Shown here piece by piece: positions 36,892 to 48,279 of a stretch of 64,000 nucleotides of DNA. A program made the translations under genes and the position numbers. Position 1 is the stretch's first letter. The number at the start of each line of letters is the position of its first letter. Below the pieces are notes generated by a model, which was not told where the DNA came from, ran no database searches, and saw only the letters and a program-made list of their open reading frames with translations. Location: positions 2,046,001 through 2,110,000 of the forward strand of contig JALIRH010000077.1 in assembly GCA_023055505.1 (NCBI GenBank). Direction: 5' to 3'. The stretch comes from Callipepla californica brunnescens (lineage: Eukaryota > Chordata > Aves > Galliformes > Odontophoridae).

Positions 36892-37147
36892 GTAGGGCAA
36901 GTAACCCCCAAGAATAGCACTCAAAGGAAATAGTGAAGAAGATGGTATATTTTTGATAGCTCGAGTAGATGGTATACAGACAATTAATAAGAAGCGAATG
37001 GCTCACCTTTTATGATGGTTGCGGCTTGCCAATAACTACACTAGGGAGGGATCTCCAATGAGAGATCCTTCCCTGGTGGTGGTCAGCCCTTAAATGGGGT
37101 CTGAGAGAGGTGGAGCCAGACTCCACCCCTTCCAATCACACAGGTAC
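36892..37147 (-). mobile_element. Possible LTR
   Basis: Begins TGTAGGGCAAGTAACCCC directly after the CR1 fragment and could end at CACACAGGTACA (TGTA...TACA ends). The minus strand has a CATTTAAGGGCT TATA-like box. No matching target duplication was found, so boundaries and identity are tentative. Confidence 0.4.
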
Positions 37148-39187
37148 ATTACCCTTTTGTTCCTTGTTTGTAATCTCCTAAGTATGAGTGATTGGAAAGC
37201 CAATCTGGCTTGGTATGCTGCATGCTGTTTTATAGCATTTTCTCCTAGCCAGCACGAGCATTTCCTTGTTAATTTTTCACATCTGTTCTTTGTAATTTAG
37301 TGATTATGAGCAAGCCTCTGTGTTCTCCTTGTTTGTTTTGAAAGGACAATGGGAAGCGTCATTTACCTGAGATTGAATCGATGTCTGTGATTTATTAAAG
37401 TTTGGGCACCCTGAATGCTTCTGTGCTGTCTCTGTCAATGGATGTTTTAGCAGAAGATGAAGGTGTGAATGTTTGGAGGAAATTGGTAATCTGCAGTTGG
37501 AATCAGCTGGATCTTGTAGAAGTGCTTGTAATTATATGCTGAGATTTACATTGCTTTCTCATCAGTCACGCTCAGCTCCTCATGAGCACCTGTGATGTCT
37601 TTCTGTTTCAGTGAGAGTGCAGAGAAAAAAATTAATTCAGTGTCTGTATTCACATGGGCACTGGGTGTCGATGTCCAAAGCAGAATGTTTGCTATTAAAT
37701 GAAATCCTGCTTACAACTTGATACTGTTGGCCATTGAGATGTTCATATGGAAAGTAGTAACGTTCTGCGGGGTAAGTGGATGTTTGCACTTAATAATATG
37801 CAATGCGAAGCAGCAAATTGCCAGAGTCACCTGTGTTCAGATGTAAAACTAAATTTACCTATTTTTTAAATGCCTGAAAACCTTCTCTGCCACTGAGGTG
37901 CTCAAATACACAGTTGTGTAAACATCAGATAACTTAATAATTCTGAGTGGTTGGACTGGGGCGCATAATGAGATTTCAGGCATTACAGAGGATGGTTTAT
38001 TTTTAGAGGAGTAGAACTAAGAAAAATCTGTTTGTGAAAGTGATACTTTGCAATTAAATACTACAGATGACTGCAGTCTGATTCTTGTCTCTGCAAAAGC
38101 TGGCTGTGTAACCTTGAACAAATGAACTAGACCCTTGGACCCCGTCTAGAGTTTAGATACTGGTCTTTGAGAGCTGGGTACCCTGAAAAGGAGGAACCTG
38201 TGTAATTGGTATCTCTCGTTCTTGGTGTGCTTGTGTAAGCGCTATCCTGTTGTCCCTGATCAAGGGTAAGATATTCTGGCCCAGGGGTTGCTGGTGTGAG
38301 CAGCGAGTTATTTTGGCTGACAAAAAGGGTCAAGGGATGTGTCAGTTCCAAAGGAGCTTGCATGGAGTTTTGGTGAAGGCCAGGCAAGGCTGGGCAGCTC
38401 TTTGGCAGCACGTGCAGGAGTTGGCTGAGATCAAAAACCAGCACAGTCCCAAAGAAACTCTCAGCTCTCAGTTCATACTGTTTCCAGTGGCTGAGGGCTG
38501 GGACTGACTGAGGACAATTGCAATACTGCATGCAGTCTTTCCTTTCCTTTTCCCCTTATACGTGTGAAGCTCTTATATTCTCATATAATAGAATGCACGC
38601 AGTGCTTTGCACTTGGCAGTTGTCTCACAGCTGTTTTAAGCCCAAGATGGATGAGTTTTTCTCTTGCTCATACATAGGTGCTGCTTGTTTTTTGTGCCTT
38701 TCCATTGTTTGTAAGGTGTTTCACTGAAAACCAGATAGCTGTGTGGAGGTATGAGTTGAGAGCAAGTATACAGTAAAACTTCATGAGATGATTCTTCCAG
38801 CCCCCAGCAAGTTCAGGCAGTGGGGTAGCCAGAGACAGTCGCAGTTTTCTCCCACTTTTTGTGTCTCCCTTGAGACCTTCGTGACCTTTGGATACCCAGA
38901 TATTAAGACAAATGGCAGAGAGGGTTCCTCCCTTGATCCTCATTTTTGATGCTCTGTCCGACACTTCTCCAGCTCTGATCCTGAGAGGAGCAGTCAGCAG
39001 CAGGCTGGCCATTCCCCCTCCCCATCTCACTCTGGGTTTTACAGACCTCTATCTTCCCTCCTCTGAGGCATCTGTGTCTGAAAAGCCTTTGTCCTTCCTT
39101 GAACCTTCCGTAGTCTGTCATACGCTGTTTGAGGTTAGGGGCGTCAGAATTGTGCTTAAGAACTGCACGCTGTGGGTTTTATATGGT
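37148..39187. other. Unique non-coding sequence
   Basis: No named repeat or gene. Open frames at 38,531-38,127 (-, 134 codons) and 38,888-39,349 (+, 153 codons, partly inside the LTR) lack any recognised signature. Confidence 0.45.
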
Positions 39188-39584
39188 TGTTGCAGTGACC
39201 CCAGGAGTATGAACCACGGCCGCGTCAGAACGATTTTCTTAAGATGCCGATGCAAGGACTCAGAGAGACATCAGTATGATTATGCAGCTGAGCCAACTTT
39301 ATTGGCAGGTGGCAATACTTTTATACCCCTGAACACATGCTATTTTTAGAATAATTGCTAAGCAGTGGTTCTTGCTCTATCCTTGCGAGATAAGCAGTGT
39401 CCAATTAGTTGCTCTTTTCCCACACATACCAGGGTCACCTGGTTCCACTGCAAACTTACTCCCTCATTGTTGCCCGGTCAACGGTGCACCACTTCTCGAA
39501 TCCAGGGATCTGAACGTGCTGTTTTGTTCACAGTGCTCCGATTATAAGCATGCACAACCTCCTTCCCTAAGCCAGTCCTCCACA
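39188..39584 (-). mobile_element. 3' LTR of ERVK-like provirus
   Basis: Minus-strand LTR beginning TGTGGAGGACTGG at 39,584. It has a clear TATA box (GGGTATAAAAG, around 39,319-39,328) and an AATAAA signal (39,298-39,303), which define U3 and R. A polypurine tract lies immediately upstream on the minus strand (39,585-39,604). This places the viral body at higher coordinates and makes this the 3' LTR. Its far end (~39,188, ...GCAACA) is approximate; no 5' LTR was found to check a duplication. Confidence 0.8.
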
Positions 39585-39604
39585 GTTCCCCCTTTTTCTT
39601 TTTG
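39585..39604 (-). promoter_or_regulatory. Retroviral polypurine tract
   Basis: Minus strand AAAAAGAAAAAGGGGGAAC directly before the LTR start; the usual plus-strand primer site for reverse transcription. Fixes the orientation of the provirus. Confidence 0.8.
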
Positions 39605-41259
39605 TGCTAACAAAACAGCAGAAGATAGTTTGGACAGTAAGCGTTTTACAATGCCAAGTATTAATGTACTACAAAATCATAACACAAATTGCATTAATAA
39701 TATAATCACACCTTGTATACAGCATCCCGACCACCTGATTTACAGCTTTCTTCTTTTTGTGTAACACTTTTTAACAATACTGAAAGGTTCATTTAGGTTA
39801 TCACAACTCAATCAAGGCTTACATAGTTAACACGCTGAATTTAAGAAAAGATGCAAGGCATTCATATCATAATGATAAGAAATACTATTAAATTTATTAA
39901 CAAAAGAACCAACATATATTTCACCTACGGCTTAAGTTCCTGCAACCTAAAAAAGAGTCTCTGAGGGTCCCATTCTGTATGAATCTGTAACTGATTAGGA
40001 AGAACATTTGATTTCTGTATGCTCTAATATCGTGATTTTTTAATGTTCCTTAGAATTCACATAACACATGCCCTTAAAATCCTCACAACCATACCTTTGG
40101 TTAATAATGGAAGTTCAGTGGTGGCACAACTTTGTAAAGTTGCCTGTCAGATAGAATCAGCATCAGTGGGCAAGCCTTCTGGAGCATCACTAGTGGTATT
40201 GCTTTCCTTTGCCAGCTAACATTCTAACTTGGTGATTGTGGCTAAAGCTTGAGCAGTGTTGTTTCAGGGTATGTTTGGATCTGAGAGACAGGACTTCTCA
40301 GGAGCAGAGGCAAACAAACTATGCATTCAGAGCAACACAGAGGGTTAGAGTTTTAGTCAACATACACTCACACACACAGAGACATCCATTTTAGATAAGT
40401 GTAAGCACAAAGCAGAAACATCCTAAGCAAGTGCATTATTAGCTATTGACCCTTGAGAAATGGCAAGTCAACAGAGAGACAGAAGGAACATGCTGGTGGT
40501 GGATGCAATAGGCAGTGCCAGAAGGGCGTCCCCTGCTTCAAGCTGCACTTTTCCTCTCTCACCCATCACAGATTCTCTCCTGCTTTTACTCTTCTCAGGA
40601 TCTTTTCCATTTGTACACTGCATCCGCACGGCCAGTGTGTGATACAGAGCCCAAGTGGAACACCTGCTTGCAAAACAGAATAAGCTAGCAAGGTTAGCTC
40701 TCTTAGCATATGCCTTAGTCTCAAATGATACATGATTATAAAAACTATCCTGATTAATGAGTTAAAAGAGTATTAATCATTCTATTCATCCCTTTGCCTA
40801 GGATTCTTTTCCAGGTTTTATCTTTACAAATTAGGGAAAAAAAAAACTAATTGATAGGCTAATAACATCATAACTGTGCATTCTTAATACATTAAAAGTG
40901 CTGTTTCCATAGACTCCAACATTGGTAATATCAAATCTTATCTATTTCACACTCGATTTACTACTAAACTAGAAGAAGCACACAGCAACCTAGATAATGT
41001 GTAATAATTCTAATTTTTAAGGATACATTGGTAACACAGAAAAAATCACCCATCTTTGTCATACCGTGATCAGTGTTATCACTGAGATACCATTCAGTGG
41101 CTAATTCAGCTGTTTCTCGTTACATACGATGGCACACATAAGTTATTAACAAATACAACAATTTGCAAAAACAATAAGTAAAAAATACACAATCCCAGTT
41201 CTTATGAGGGTTGGATGCTATTTTCTGCCTTGAGCTAAGGCCGAATATATCACGCTGGA
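39605..41259 (-). pseudogene. Provirus env-region remnant, not readable
   Basis: Lies between the integrase end and the polypurine tract, where env belongs. Frames are so broken that I can name no Env motif, and part may be foreign sequence. Assigned by position only. Confidence 0.35.
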
Positions 41260-41330
41260 ATCCATAAAGGGCTAGTGCCTGAGGAAACACAAGGATATTC
41301 ACGACCCAAAGTTATCAGTGGTAAGGGACA
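41260..41330 (-). pseudogene. Integrase C-terminal fragment
   Basis: Minus strand reads LPLITLGREYPCVSSGTSPL, then WIPA, a stop, YIRP and a stop. This fits the C-terminal DNA-binding part of a beta/alpha-type retroviral integrase just before the pol stop. The core catalytic domain is not visible. Endogenous and dead. Confidence 0.65.
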
Positions 41331-41559
41331 TTCCCAATGCCCTGTGGCCATATTCTGAATGTTAACTATCGGCCATTCCTTGAGAACTGGGGAGGTTCCA
41401 AAGTGATGGTCTACTCAATGTGTATCTGTATGAACACAATTCAAAAAAATTCAGCACAAGCAAAAGCAAAGTCTTATATAACCTTTCTTGTGGAGTCTCC
41501 CGTATTTTCCCCTTTTTTTTTGTTGTTGTTTTTGTTTTTGTTTTTTGATTATGCAGCTC

Positions 41560-42115
41560 TCTTATCATGCACATATTTGAGACGGCCAAATTCAAGAACA
41601 TGAGTGACATGTGTTTAGTGCAAAATTTGCTTGAGCTGTGCAAAGAAAACAGGATTGTCAACTTCCTTAAGAAAAGATCCTTCAATTTGCTGAATGATAC
41701 CTACAACATACAAAGAATTAGTTATTATATTAATCATTGATCTGCAAAAATTTGAAAGGCTCGATGCACATCCAACTGCCATCGCATAGCAGTCGCATGT
41801 CAGAGAACCACTGCTCGGTGTGTCTTGCCAGAGCCATCTGTAAATAGAGTAACTGCACTAGGTATTGGAACTTGCGAAAGTAAAACACTCCTAGTAAGAG
41901 ACAGAATGATTTTTGAAAAGGTATGCGCTAAGAACACCCACTCCAGGATAATGAGAGTATCTTTTCTTAAGGTGTCCTATTGACATAACATATACGGCTG
42001 ATAGGAATTTGATATTATTACAAGAGATACTGGTTTAATGCATTTGCTACAGTCAATTGACCTATTGTTGGACTATTAAGCATTCTTTGTGTTAAAACAG
42101 TCCAGTGATATGTCT
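41560..42115 (-). pseudogene. pol remnant: RT and RNase H pieces
   Basis: At ~42,020-42,110 the minus strand carries an RT segment with NSPTIGQ (the region after the PQG-type RT motif). At 41,827-41,847 it reads LFTDGSG, the RNase H start with its aspartate. Protease, the RT catalytic segment and most of integrase are missing, so several internal deletions have occurred. A T-rich run at ~41,510-41,545 interrupts the region before the integrase end. Confidence 0.7.
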
Positions 42116-42138
42116 GAGCAAGGCTTTGTTGGTTAATG

Positions 42139-43560
42139 TCAGCACAAGCTTGCCTGAACTTTTAACAGCCCTTTTGTACATGACCAAATTCCCCACAATT
42201 GTAATACTTCATTTTTATAAGCTATCCCTAAATCAAATCGGGACAGCAGCATGCGCTGCCCTAAAGCACTGTAGCACACCATGGCTGCAACAACATTTCT
42301 GTCACCCGTCCCCTTCAAGTTATCATCAGGAGGGAAAAAGTTTGATTTGTTTTCCGAATCTACTAAACCAGGATCCGAAACATCCTCTGGTTCTGGTTCT
42401 GGTTCTGGTTCGTCCTCATCTTTAACCAAGTTACACACAGGCCGCAGTAGGCGACACAGCCGAGGGGGGTTGGCGGCAGCGGCGCGGAGACCATCGGGAG
42501 CAGAGTGGAGGGTGAGGTTGTTACCGTGGATCGAGTCCCGGCAGGAGCTCCTTCCCGTGCCGAGGGGCGGTGGAGGGGGTGGGGCCATGGGGAACAGTCG
42601 GAAGAATTTGCCCTTCGTTGTTGAGTTAGTTCGAGCGCTTCTGAAATTTGGCGCCACACGGGGAAAAGTTTGGCAGCTGATTTGTCTTTAGTAGCAGCCT
42701 CCCAGTGTGCTGTGCCAGTTTTGTCCCAAAGCTCCTCATCAAAAGAAAACCCAGTTATCGGAAAGTCAGACATTTTTACGTTTCCATTTAAGAGAAGTAG
42801 CTAATGCTGAGCTAGATACAGACAGATTCTGAAACTTTAAAATTGTCCGTAATGCTTCGAGATGTACTTGTTGCTCCTTCATTAGGGCACTCCCCACAGT
42901 TCCCGACTGCTCACTTTCTGTCCTGCAGAATGGTGCTGGCGTGCACGAACCATCTCTCTGCAGTTCAGTCGGGCAGCACCACAGTCCCACAGTTTCTCAA
43001 CACTGCTAGATACAGCTCTCTTAGAGAGTAAACTAAACAAAAGTTGGATTGCTGCCTCTGCTTGTTCAGTACCAGTCATTTCACCAGGCCGAGACCCCTC
43101 TCTGCCTTTTATTGGAAGAGGATTCCAATGCTGCTTTTACTTGGGCTGCTGTTGAACAAACGGGGTGCCCTACACCTGGTGATGGAAAATCTAACAGGTT
43201 TATCGTAGTCGTTGGAGATGTAGTCAGATCGGAGGAAACAGACAGGGCTTGGACAGCCCCCACTGCAACATGTCGTTCTGCCTGCATCTGCTTCAAGCTA
43301 TTGATAATGGCCCGCCAGGTTGGACCTAGCAATTTTAATTGTTCTCCTTCCTTTTTCTCTTCTGTAACTGTGTCCCACCTATGATCTCCAATCTCATGCC
43401 ATTCCGAGACACTGAATATCAGTGCAACCTCTGTTAAATGTCTATTTTTCTGAGCCCATTTTACCAGCTCCAAATGCCTTTTGGAGATACCTGCTTGCAT
43501 CTCTTAGAGAGAATACTTAGAAGCAGTTTCTCCGCAGCTTCCCACTCATGGTGGCACAGA
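42139..43560 (-). pseudogene. gag relic of ERVK-like provirus
   Basis: The minus strand starts with a matrix-like segment at ~43,555. In overlapping frames it shows EKLLLSILSKRCKQVSP, then KWAQKNRHLT and SVSEWHEIGDHRWD, with a frameshift between. The middle of gag (43,080-42,775) is broken. A Pro/Glu-rich stretch coded by a GGTTCT repeat lies at ~42,375-42,415. It ends with one nucleocapsid zinc knuckle (YNCGEFGHVQKGC at 42,206-42,165) whose first cysteine codon is changed, followed by a stop. No 5' LTR or primer-binding site was seen beyond 43,560, so the element is 5'-truncated. Assignment to an ERVK/betaretrovirus-like group rests on gag resemblance and needs a search. Confidence 0.72.
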
Positions 43561-45394
43561 GGGCAGGTTGTGGCACCACGTTATCATTCCTGCATCCTGA
43601 TATTGAGCTCAGAGCCCAGCATTTTGTATGTAAAGCCAGGATTGTTTTTCCAGGGGTGCATCCCTCCACATTAATTTTGCTGCGTTTCATCTATCGCTTT
43701 GATTGCTCAGTCACTGAAACATGGGAAGTCCATCTGCAGATCTTCACAGGTGGTCCTCATCTTTTCTGTCTTGCCTTAGCACTGACCATAAGAAGTCCCT
43801 TTCCTCTTTTCCCAGCTTAATAATGAATCTGTTGAACAGCCAGGCTCCCCCGGTGAGCTGACTCCGCTGTGCAAGCTTTGACCGCTTACTCCAGCTTCCT
43901 CTTCTCTGCGTTTTAGCCAATCAGTTATGTATGCAAAGTTGTTTTCACTGCTCTTTTTTCAGCTTCCGTAAATGGAAGGATTGTTGACTTCTGTGGAGGG
44001 ACTCAGATGGAGGGCTGCTGAAAGCTGTCTCAGGAGAATACAGTTTTTATGTTGGTGATGTGAGATAGAAGGAGTATCGCTAAGTAAAATTCTCTAAACT
44101 CCCCCTTACCCAAGGCTTACAGTAGCTGTCGGTGTATTGTGTTTTAAACTCTGGTTTCATTATGTTTCCAGGTTTTGATTGCAATAAAGGATCTTACAAA
44201 ATTATTTTCGTCTGCGCTGTATGTTTCCATTTATAGGGCCCATTGGCCTCCTGTGCTAATGTTGGGTACTACAGTCTTGTATGAAAGAGATTTAATTTAA
44301 TTTCTTATCCTATATTGGTCGTCACATTCATATATAGTGCGCATACTTCTACTCATGGTGTGTAATATTTTTTATATCTAAAGGGACATTTAGAGACAAA
44401 GAATAAACACACTTGGCTATTTCTCCTAGTATATAGTGTCCTATAAGAGCTGCATCAAGAATCACCTTTGAAGTGCTGATATTTCCATCAACAATAGCTG
44501 TATTGTAAGCCCACTGGATATGTTGACAAAATCAAATGTTGAAAGGAAAATAGGTATGAAAATTATTGGTAATAAAAGCAGAGAGGGAGATGAGCATTAA
44601 CAAAGCACTGCCGATCCCACCCTCTCAATTGCGATATGAAATCTGGCATCTCTCTGCTCAATTGATGTTGTCATAGTTAATACTGGAGAACTGCCAGAAA
44701 ATTATTTGAAATCTGCTTTTGAATCTGACAAGTTTGGTGGAAAATAAACCTTCTTGTGTTACAGCTTGTCCACTTGTAGCCTCATTTCCAGTGAACAGTG
44801 CTGTTCCTTGATTTCTAAGTCACTTAGAGCAATTATCCCACTCAGGACCGAAATTACCTTGGGAGTCTGAACATACATTTTAATTTCGCAGTCAACCTAA
44901 AGATGCAAGAGCTGGGCTGTGTGCTGTCTTTCCATGCCACTGAGTAGGTTTTGCGTGTTTCTCTCAGTCTCTCACTTTTTGATTGCCATCGTGCAAATCC
45001 AGAGCTAGTGAGGTGTGCCTTGTCTTCTTGGTTGTTTGCACAAGTTTGCTAGAACTTAATAAGATGTTCTGATTTTGTCATTTTTTTCTCCTTTTTGTGT
45101 TTTTCTGGAGAGGTAAAGTTTAGGTAGAATATGACGTCCATTTTATTTATTAAGTAAGACAGATGGAAAGTGAATGAGCAGTGTTAAACTGGCATCCTAG
45201 GTATCTATATCACCTGACAGAGCAGGTGTAGCTGCAGACTTTGATGGCTTTTGGAAGGATGAAATTAAATGAGATTCTTGTTCCAGAAGAAAAGGAAAGG
45301 AAACTGAGTTTCTTTGACATCATTTGCATCTGAATATAGGCCATAATGATTGAATTGGTTGCATGGTTTGACCAGTGTTGAGGGGTTCATTAAA
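43561..45394. other. Unique non-coding sequence
   Basis: Nothing recognised as gene or repeat. The expected 5' LTR of the provirus is not here. Confidence 0.5.
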
Positions 45395-45650
45395 GACGTT
45401 AAAATCAGAGGCAGTCTGGGCTGTAGCAGTCCTGCTCTGGTCGAGTTTGTGATCTGAAGAAATACGAACCTGACAGGTATCACAGTCAGGATCGTGACCT
45501 TCAGGAAAGTGAACTTTGGCTTTTGGAAGAAATTTTTGGATGGGATCCCCTGGGGGACTGTCCTTGGAGACACAGAAATGGAGCAGGGTGGGCAGCTCTT
45601 TAAGGCCATGTTTGCAAGAGCACAAGAACGAGGGCCAAAAAACGAAACAG
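45395..45650 (+). mobile_element. CR1 LINE fragment: endonuclease-RT linker
   Basis: The + strand has GGCAGTCTGGGCTGTAGCAG, then a CAGGAAAGTGAACTTTGGCT block, then GATGGGATCCCCTGGGGGAC and GTCCTTGGAGACACAGAAAT. This is the same ORF2 linker seen at 36,440-36,530. It ends at the TG of the next LTR. Confidence 0.85.
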
Positions 45651-45659
45651 AAGCAATGA

Positions 45660-46064
45660 TGTGAGGGGGAAGGGTAATTTATTATATAGGATATTGGAAT
45701 ACAACGTAACACAATATAATATGATCTAATTGGAAATAGGGATAATAAATCAAATAAAATGAGAGAGTGTCCAAAAGCAAAGGCCTTATTCTAAAGGTGA
45801 AGGTGAAACCACTAGGGAGCACACACTGCAGATGAACAGCGCGCAATGGAGGCAGTCTTGGAGCTTGCATGTAGTTTGATCTTTCCCTCTGAGTGGAAAA
45901 TGGGAATGTAGAGTCCTTCAGGATATGGAGTTCTTTTCTTCTGAGGCAGAGGTACGAAGAAATTCAGCAGTCCATGGAACGGGAGCGTTAACGCTTTAAC
46001 TCTCAGTGCCTGAGATGGTGTTATGAAGTGGAATACTGATATCAAAAATCATAAAACCGTGACA
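45660..46064 (-). mobile_element. LTR of an endogenous retrovirus
   Basis: A 405-bp LTR, minus strand from TGTCACGGTTTTATGATTTT (46,064) to CCCTTCCCCCTCACA (45,660), with an AATAAA near its 3' end (ATAATAAATTACCC). It joins a CR1 on the left and the ITPRIP-like relic on the right. The flanking 5-mers (AATGA and GGCAC) do not match, so rearrangement has followed insertion or the neighbours are not original partners. Confidence 0.75.
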
Positions 46065-46795
46065 GGCACCCAGGGAGCATCTGGGACACGCAGGTTCTCC
46101 ACCTTGCCCTCGGTGAGCACTTCAGGGTCCTCCTGTGTCCGTGCCGTGCTTCAGCCTCCTCGATGCTCAGGAAGGTGTGCGAGTCATCGAGCTGCACCCC
46201 AAGCCTCATCTCAGTGCTGAAGGCTCTTGTGCAGGGGGGTCAGCTTGACCTTGCAGGAGCTGAGGTAGGGCAGCACCGTCAGGCGGCAGTCGCGCCACTG
46301 AGGCAGATGCCAGCAAGCTGAGTGCACCAGGCACTGGAACCAGTGGGCGGTTTTCTCCCCGTGCAGGTAGGAGCCCATGCAGAGGCTGTGGAGGAGGCTG
46401 GGCTCCTGTGCACGCAGCACTTCCTTGCCGACATCTCCTCAGCATCGCCCAGCTCCAGGTGGGAGGTGTGCCCGGGGGGAGGCCTCAGTGGCACGAGCAG
46501 GCTGCAGAGAATGTTTTCTGACACAGGCCACCCTGAAGACCTGCTGTGGCCAGGGTATGAAGCTGTGGCAGGAGAGGCTTCGGCAGGCCTGCAGAAGGTC
46601 ATCCACCAGCTGCTCCACGATTTGGCACCTGGCAGCCATGTATGGTGTCAGCCAAGCTCTGCCCAGGTCACACGTCTCGTTGGAGTCGCTGTCTTCATCT
46701 GCGTCACTATCCTCCTCCTCCTCGCTTGAGGAGCTTTTCAACTTCTCTGTGCTCCCCGGCTTCCCTCTCCTTTTACAGAAGCACTAGTAGAGCCC

Positions 46796-47514
46796 TGTAA
46801 GAGACTATTGGAATGCCATTGACTCAAAGTTTGCTGATGAACATGTCCTGGGGCAACGAAAGAGAGATAAGCGGCAGCTCAATGGCCGCTGAACACTCTT
46901 TTGTTTGGTACTCATCTCCGTGGGGAGATAGCCATCTCAGGAGATGCTTGCAGCATGGGATTTCGTCACGTAGACTGAAGGAATCTGGAGGATAAATGGA
47001 GGGGTCCTGCAGCCACGAAGTTGGAGTTTCTCTTCGGAGGAATTACCCGAGCTGATCACTGCTGCTGCCTGGAGAGGCCCTCTCTTTGGAGAGACCTCCC
47101 GAGCTGATCACTGTTCTGCTGCTGCCCCTCTCGGGGTTGCCTCCCTCGCTGCTCCTCCGGACAACTGCTTGCTGCTCAAGGCTGCCCACTGCTGCTGCTC
47201 TCCCCGCTTCTGCCAGCCCTGCCCTTCGGCCTCGGACCATCGGCGCCGCTTGCAACCGGACCGCCCCTAGGATCCTGACTGGTGACTATCCCTGCGTTGT
47301 ACAAACCCTTGCTTCCTTCCTATCTTTCCTATCGCTCACCTTCCCTTCCCCATTACCCTTAACAATGTCCGCCTCCCCCTTCCCTATTATCCCTGGCCAA
47401 TATTGGTAATAAACTGGTCGGACCAACATTTGAACCGTTGCTTCTTAATCTCACGCTGGGTATACACATAATCTTAAAGAACCTCGTCTCCCTCCTCTAT
47501 ATTGGAGCGTGACA
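46796..47514 (+). mobile_element. Solo LTR inserted in the ITPRIP-like relic
   Basis: A 719-bp LTR from TGTAAGAGACTATTGG to GGAGCGTGACA. It is flanked by identical 5-bp duplications AGCCC (46,791-46,795; 47,515-47,519), so boundaries are exact; 5 bp fits an ERVL-like group, but the family was not searched. It has an AATAAA signal at ~47,408. The GAGCTGATCACTG block occurs twice inside (at ~47,050 and ~47,101). The 3' part is shared with LTRs at 35.5 and 62.7 kb. It lies opposite to the gene relic and in the opposite orientation to every other LTR in the window. Confidence 0.92.
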
Positions 47515-47519
47515 AGCCC

Positions 47520-47965
47520 GACCAGCAGGACAAGGAGCCCGACCAGCAGGACAAGGAGCCCGACAGCGTGAAGGTGCCTGACGGCGAGGAGGAGCTCGAC
47601 AGCGTCGAGGAGCCCAGCAAAGGGGCAGAGGAGCCCGATGGCGAGGAGGAGCCCAACAGTGCGGAGGAGCCCAGCAAAGGCGCGGAGGAGCCCAATGGCG
47701 AGGAGGAGCCCGATGATGAGGAGGACCCCAGCAAAGTTGCAGAGGAGCTTGACGGTGCGGAGGAGCCCAGCAAAGGCGTGGAGGAGCCCGACAGCGAGGA
47801 GGAGCCCAGCAAAGGCACAGAGGAGCCTGACGGCAAGGAAGAGCCCAGCAAAGGTGCAGAGGAGCCCAACGGTGTGGAGGAGACCAGCAAAGCCACAGAG
47901 AAGCCCAGCAAAGGCACAGAGGATCCCAATGGCGAGGAAGAGCCCAAAAGTGCAGAGTTTCCAGA
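47520..47965. repeat. Minisatellite, ~36-bp unit, open on both strands
   Basis: About a dozen degenerate units of the type GAGGAGCCCAGCAAAGGCGC plus GGAGGAGCCCGACGGC. Length changes keep to multiples of three. The + strand reads EEPSKGAEEPDGEEEP-like acidic repeats without stop; the minus strand, which is the coding strand of the ITPRIP-like relic, reads AFAGLLLAVGLL-like hydrophobic repeats without stop; a third frame reads SSAPLLGSSSPSGSS. The minus frame is the one continuous with the flanking gene segments, so the hydrophobic reading is probably the original one. Confidence 0.9.
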
Positions 47966-48226
47966 GTGCCGAGGTAGCGCAGGGCAGAGCTTCCTCAGCC
48001 ATCCCGCTCTGCTCCTCATTCACCTGCTCTCCATCCTTCAGCAGCGGTGCCATGGCCTGACACGGCTGCTGCTCACTGCTCTCGTGGACTTCCACTTCTA
48101 GAAGCTCAGGCTTCTGCGAGGTCCCCAGCAAAGCCTGGACAATGAAGATTGTCTGAGCTACGGCCCTTAGGATGTGCGTGCTGCACTCGCCAAAGACCGA
48201 CTGGGGAGTGGGGCTGCAGTGCTGCC

Positions 48227-48279
48227 CCTTTTATAGTGTCCTGACACACACCCCCATTGTGACTGTCCTGCTGATGTCA
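48227..48279 (-). promoter_or_regulatory. Core promoter of the ITPRIP-like relic
   Basis: On the minus strand a CRE-like TGACATCA (48,279-48,272) is followed ~35 bp later by TATAAAAGG (48,236-48,228). A transcription start would fall near 48,205, ~25 bp before the lost start codon (ACG at 48,179). The CRE-like site is conserved in copy A at ~36 kb. Retention of a promoter argues for DNA-level duplication rather than simple mRNA retrocopying. Confidence 0.6.

Noticed and set aside
38888..39349. 153-codon + strand frame
   Set aside because: Its second half lies in antisense of the ERVK-like LTR and the first half has no recognisable content.
42281..42691. 136-codon + strand frame
   Set aside because: Antisense shadow of the gag relic; the GGTTCT repeat and GC content keep it open.
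45265..45712. Two minus-strand frames of 114 and 130 codons
   Set aside because: They are antisense to a CR1 ORF2 linker fragment and run into an LTR.
45660..46064. This LTR as the 3' LTR of a virus carrying the ITPRIP-like gene
   Set aside because: It abuts the gene relic in the right order, but there is no polypurine tract before its TG and no matching flanking duplication.
47520..47965. CRISPR-like array
   Set aside because: Repeats are adjoining and degenerate with no unique spacers, and the genome is avian.
47502..48101. 199-codon + strand frame with EEPSKGAEEP acidic repeats as a protein gene
   Set aside because: It is the reverse of the ITPRIP-like hydrophobic repeat; only the minus frame is continuous with recognisable gene segments on both sides, and the + frame starts inside LTR sequence.
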